Part shown: in pieces, positions 62,026 to 64,000 of the stretch
How positions within the stretch are numbered: the stretch's first letter is position 1
How the letters are laid out: each line of letters opens with the position of its first letter
Assembly: GCA_039029315.1 (NCBI GenBank)
Contig: JBCCGK010000029.1
Location: forward strand, 1-64,000
Reading direction: 5' to 3'
Length of the DNA stretch: 64,000 bases
Source: JBCCCJ01 sp039029315
Lineage (GTDB): Bacteria; Bacteroidota; Bacteroidia; J057
Notes under the pieces: generated by a model
Told to the model about the DNA's origin: nothing
What the model saw: the letters and a program-made list of their open reading frames with translations, nothing else
Databases searched by the model: none
Position numbers and translations under genes: made by a program

Positions 62026-64000
62026 TTATTGAACCATAATCTTTCTCTGGCCTACCATTTCTTTTCCAATCGTCAAAGACAATACATATATGCCGGGAGC
62101 CAGGGCATGATCTGAGATCTGGTGTTGGGAGAAATTTGTTGTATGCTGAATAGAGCCAGAATACAATTCCTGACCATTCAGATGATAAATCTGCAAATTG
62201 AATGCACCCTTGATCGGATGATACAATTCAATGGTCAGGCTGGCATTTGTAGAAAGAGGGACAGGATAAATGTTGATCGAATGTTGAGGGGAAAAGATAA
62301 CTTCCCTGATTTGAGAATAGGAAAAGCTACCATCTCTGTCCACCTGTTTCAATCGATAATAATTGATCCCTGTCTCCGGAGAAGGATCAAGACTCTGGTA
62401 AGAGAGTTGTTCGTTGCTGAATCCTGCAGCTGATACTTGATTCAATCGAACAAACTGAGCGCCGTCGGTTGACCGTTCGATCTCAAAATAATCTGAATTT
62501 TGCTCAGAAGTAGTTTCCCATCTCAGCAATACATTCTGGCTTTGAGCAATGGCTTCGAAGCTTAGAAGCTCAACAGGGAAAGATCCTGTAGCCAATTCTG
62601 GTTGGAGGAAAACTGAGGGTACAACTGTCGGAGATATACTTGCACTGGCCCATCTCAGTTGGGCTGACGCATACACATTCTCCTGATAGTATTCCAATCG
62701 GATGGGAACACGATCCCATGCATTCAGAGAGATGGTCCCCGAATGATCAGTGGCTGGCTGATCTATCCAGTGATCAATGATCAATTGGTTGTCGACCCAT
62801 AAGCGAACACCATCATCAGTCGATGTTGTGAACGTAAAGGTCTCTGATACAGGAGCTTCTATTTCCCCCGTCCAGGCAACAGACCAGGAAGAATAATCGA
62901 TATTGTTGATGGGTTGTTCACTGCCCCAATAGAAGTCTATTTGTGCATCTACCCGAGTTTCAATCTCATTGGTCAAATCCTTGTTGTCATAATAGGTTCC
63001 AGTAAGCCCTGTTCCGGGATCCTTTCCTAGCGGGACTACCCAAAATTCCCGACTTATTTCAGGCGCAGCATCATAGGTTGCATCTCCAGCCTGACTGGCC
63101 TTGACTTCAACCATGCCTGCCTGACCTGTAAGACTTACGGTATTTCCTGCAATTGTAGCGGGACCAGATACAATTTCTAGATTGAGAGTCAATCCAGAGC
63201 TGGCAGTAGCCACCACATCGAATGGAGCATCCCCTGCGGAATGTGATTCGATAGGCTCAAAATTAATGGTTTGACCTTTCAATCCACCTGTGCACCCGCC
63301 TTCATGGAGACTGACGTTTTTGAAAAATGAATTCCCGTCAGATGGCGCATTGTCATGATCGGTGGTGAAAAACATCCGATCCATGCTGCCTGTGTACAGA
63401 GACCCAATGGGAATCACGAAATGCTGATAAGTACCTGAACCATTGTAGATATCATAATCGAGGAACACAAAGGAATTCTGTGTGCCGTGGAGCTTGATGC
63501 GACGTTTGACATCATTGATGTCGTCATTATTGTCCAAGCCGATTGCATGCTCTTCCCCTTCAATACTACTTTTGAAATCAAATTCAAGAACAGTATTGGG
63601 GGTAATGGTGTAGGAATATGGAATAGACTTCCAGCCGTTGTTTTCGACAACGATGGTCTGATCATCATCCTGTAAACTGGCTGTGCCTTCATCCTGTATG
63701 CCACCATAACTGCTGATCGAAGCAGCATTGAATTGGATCGGAGGACATTGAGATCCAGTGAAATCTACAGGAATACTATTGATCCAATCTTTGATGAGGG
63801 CAACACCCGGAACATCAATCAGATTTTTTGCAAGCTGAGGCATGGCAAAATCAGAATGCACGCTGTTTATCCGTTGATATAGAATGGATTGCTCAGGATT
63901 GCCAGGGACCACCAGGCGAGCGCCGCTGATTCCTAAATCGTCAACAGCATCTGCATATATCAATCCTTGCTGCTGTAGAGAAGTGCTGAGTCGCGTGTCA
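62026..64000 (-). CDS. PA14-domain T9SS cargo protein, 5' end outside the window
   Basis: The reading frame is open to the right edge, so the gene is partial at its N-terminus; 658 residues are visible and no start codon can be assigned. The first visible block (NPEQSILYQRINS and VALIKDWINSI) looks like the end of a cytochrome- or PQQ-dehydrogenase-type domain. Then come a carbohydrate-binding-like beta domain, an Ig-like segment, a PA14 domain (from GLTGTYYDNKDLTNEI to about YASAQLRWAS), a fibronectin-like module and a type A T9SS sorting domain ending GQRKIMVQ. It is convergent with the giant cargo gene, with 15 bases between stops. Confidence 0.85.
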   Translation of the reverse strand, partial: DTRLSTSLQQQGLIYADAVDDLGISGARLVVPGNPEQSILYQRINSVHSDFAMPQLAKNLIDVPGVALIKDWINSIPVDFTGSQCPPIQFNAASISSYGGIQDEGTASLQDDDQTIVVENNGWKSIPYSYTITPNTVLEFDFKSSIEGEEHAIGLDNNDDINDVKRRIKLHGTQNSFVFLDYDIYNGSGTYQHFVIPIGSLYTGSMDRMFFTTDHDNAPSDGNSFFKNVSLHEGGCTGGLKGQTINFEPIESHSAGDAPFDVVATASSGLTLNLEIVSGPATIAGNTVSLTGQAGMVEVKASQAGDATYDAAPEISREFWVVPLGKDPGTGLTGTYYDNKDLTNEIETRVDAQIDFYWGSEQPINNIDYSSWSVAWTGEIEAPVSETFTFTTSTDDGVRLWVDNQLIIDHWIDQPATDHSGTISLNAWDRVPIRLEYYQENVYASAQLRWASASISPTVVPSVFLQPELATGSFPVELLSFEAIAQSQNVLLRWETTSEQNSDYFEIERSTDGAQFVRLNQVSAAGFSNEQLSYQSLDPSPETGINYYRLKQVDRDGSFSYSQIREVIFSPQHSINIYPVPLSTNASLTIELYHPIKGAFNLQIYHLNGQELYSGSIQHTTNFSQHQISDHALAPGIYVLSLTIGKEMVGQRKIMVQ

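Noticed and set aside
1..64000. CRISPR array, tRNA, rRNA, insertion sequence or prophage
   Set aside because: I saw no regularly spaced direct repeats, cloverleaf-like sequence, ribosomal RNA, transposase, integrase or phage structural gene while reading. An exhaustive scan with dedicated tools was not possible.

Overview
The window looks like chromosomal DNA from a member of the phylum Bacteroidota, probably near the Saprospiria or Cytophagia; I cannot place the genus. The evidence is Type IX secretion (T9SS) C-terminal sorting domains on three proteins, a TonB receptor followed by DUF4249, GWxTD proteins, a PUR-type DUF3276 protein, BshC of bacillithiol synthesis, LytS/LytTR signalling, and promoters of the Bacteroidota form TTG-N20-TAnnTTTG. 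I saw no rRNA, tRNA, CRISPR array, transposase, integrase or phage gene. Gene density is high and base composition is even, so this reads as core chromosome rather than an island.

Layout. Positions 1-630 are non-coding, with a terminator-like hairpin at the left edge. From 0.6 to 7 kb come an FKBP lipoprotein, gamma-glutamyltranspeptidase, a seven-helix membrane protein, an alkylglycerol-monooxygenase-like di-iron hydroxylase and two NAD(P)-dependent reductases. From 7 to 10 kb a soluble FIST-domain sensor precedes a soluble hybrid histidine kinase. From 10 to 22.6 kb nearly everything is on the minus strand: a T9SS cargo protein, DUF3276, a PspC / small protein / FtsE-like operon, bshC, an OmpA-DUF6940 pair, a BON-LysM protein, DUF445, a GWxTD protein, rimO and an outer-membrane barrel. 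From 22.6 to 28.3 kb is a TonB receptor / DUF4249 / MG2-like operon.

ftsY (minus) and dnaB (plus) diverge around a roughly 490-base gap (29297-29784) that holds two perfect and three one-mismatch DnaA boxes next to an A/T tract. This is a candidate chromosomal origin. Gene orientation partly supports it: most coding length to the right is on plus, and a small majority to the left is on minus. Right of it are two consecutive proteins with SPOR-type C-termini, a geranylgeranyl-reductase-like flavoprotein, and a GT-C glycosyltransferase.

Positions 36820-41461 hold the most unusual locus: a tight operon of a duplicated-DUF350 membrane protein, a MoxR AAA+ ATPase and a 929-residue three-helix membrane protein with a vWA-like domain. 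It is followed by a large palindromic repeat. From 41.5 to 56.7 kb come envelope and housekeeping genes: a methyltransferase, a GT2 glycosyltransferase, YbaB, DUF5694 with a LytS/LytTR pair, an LpxL-type acyltransferase with a second GWxTD protein, a WbqC protein, ribBA, a second GT-C protein, DUF389, an AraD1/GguC-type protein and an aminotransferase. The window ends with two convergent T9SS cargo proteins that share the same pre-sorting module; the second runs off the right edge.
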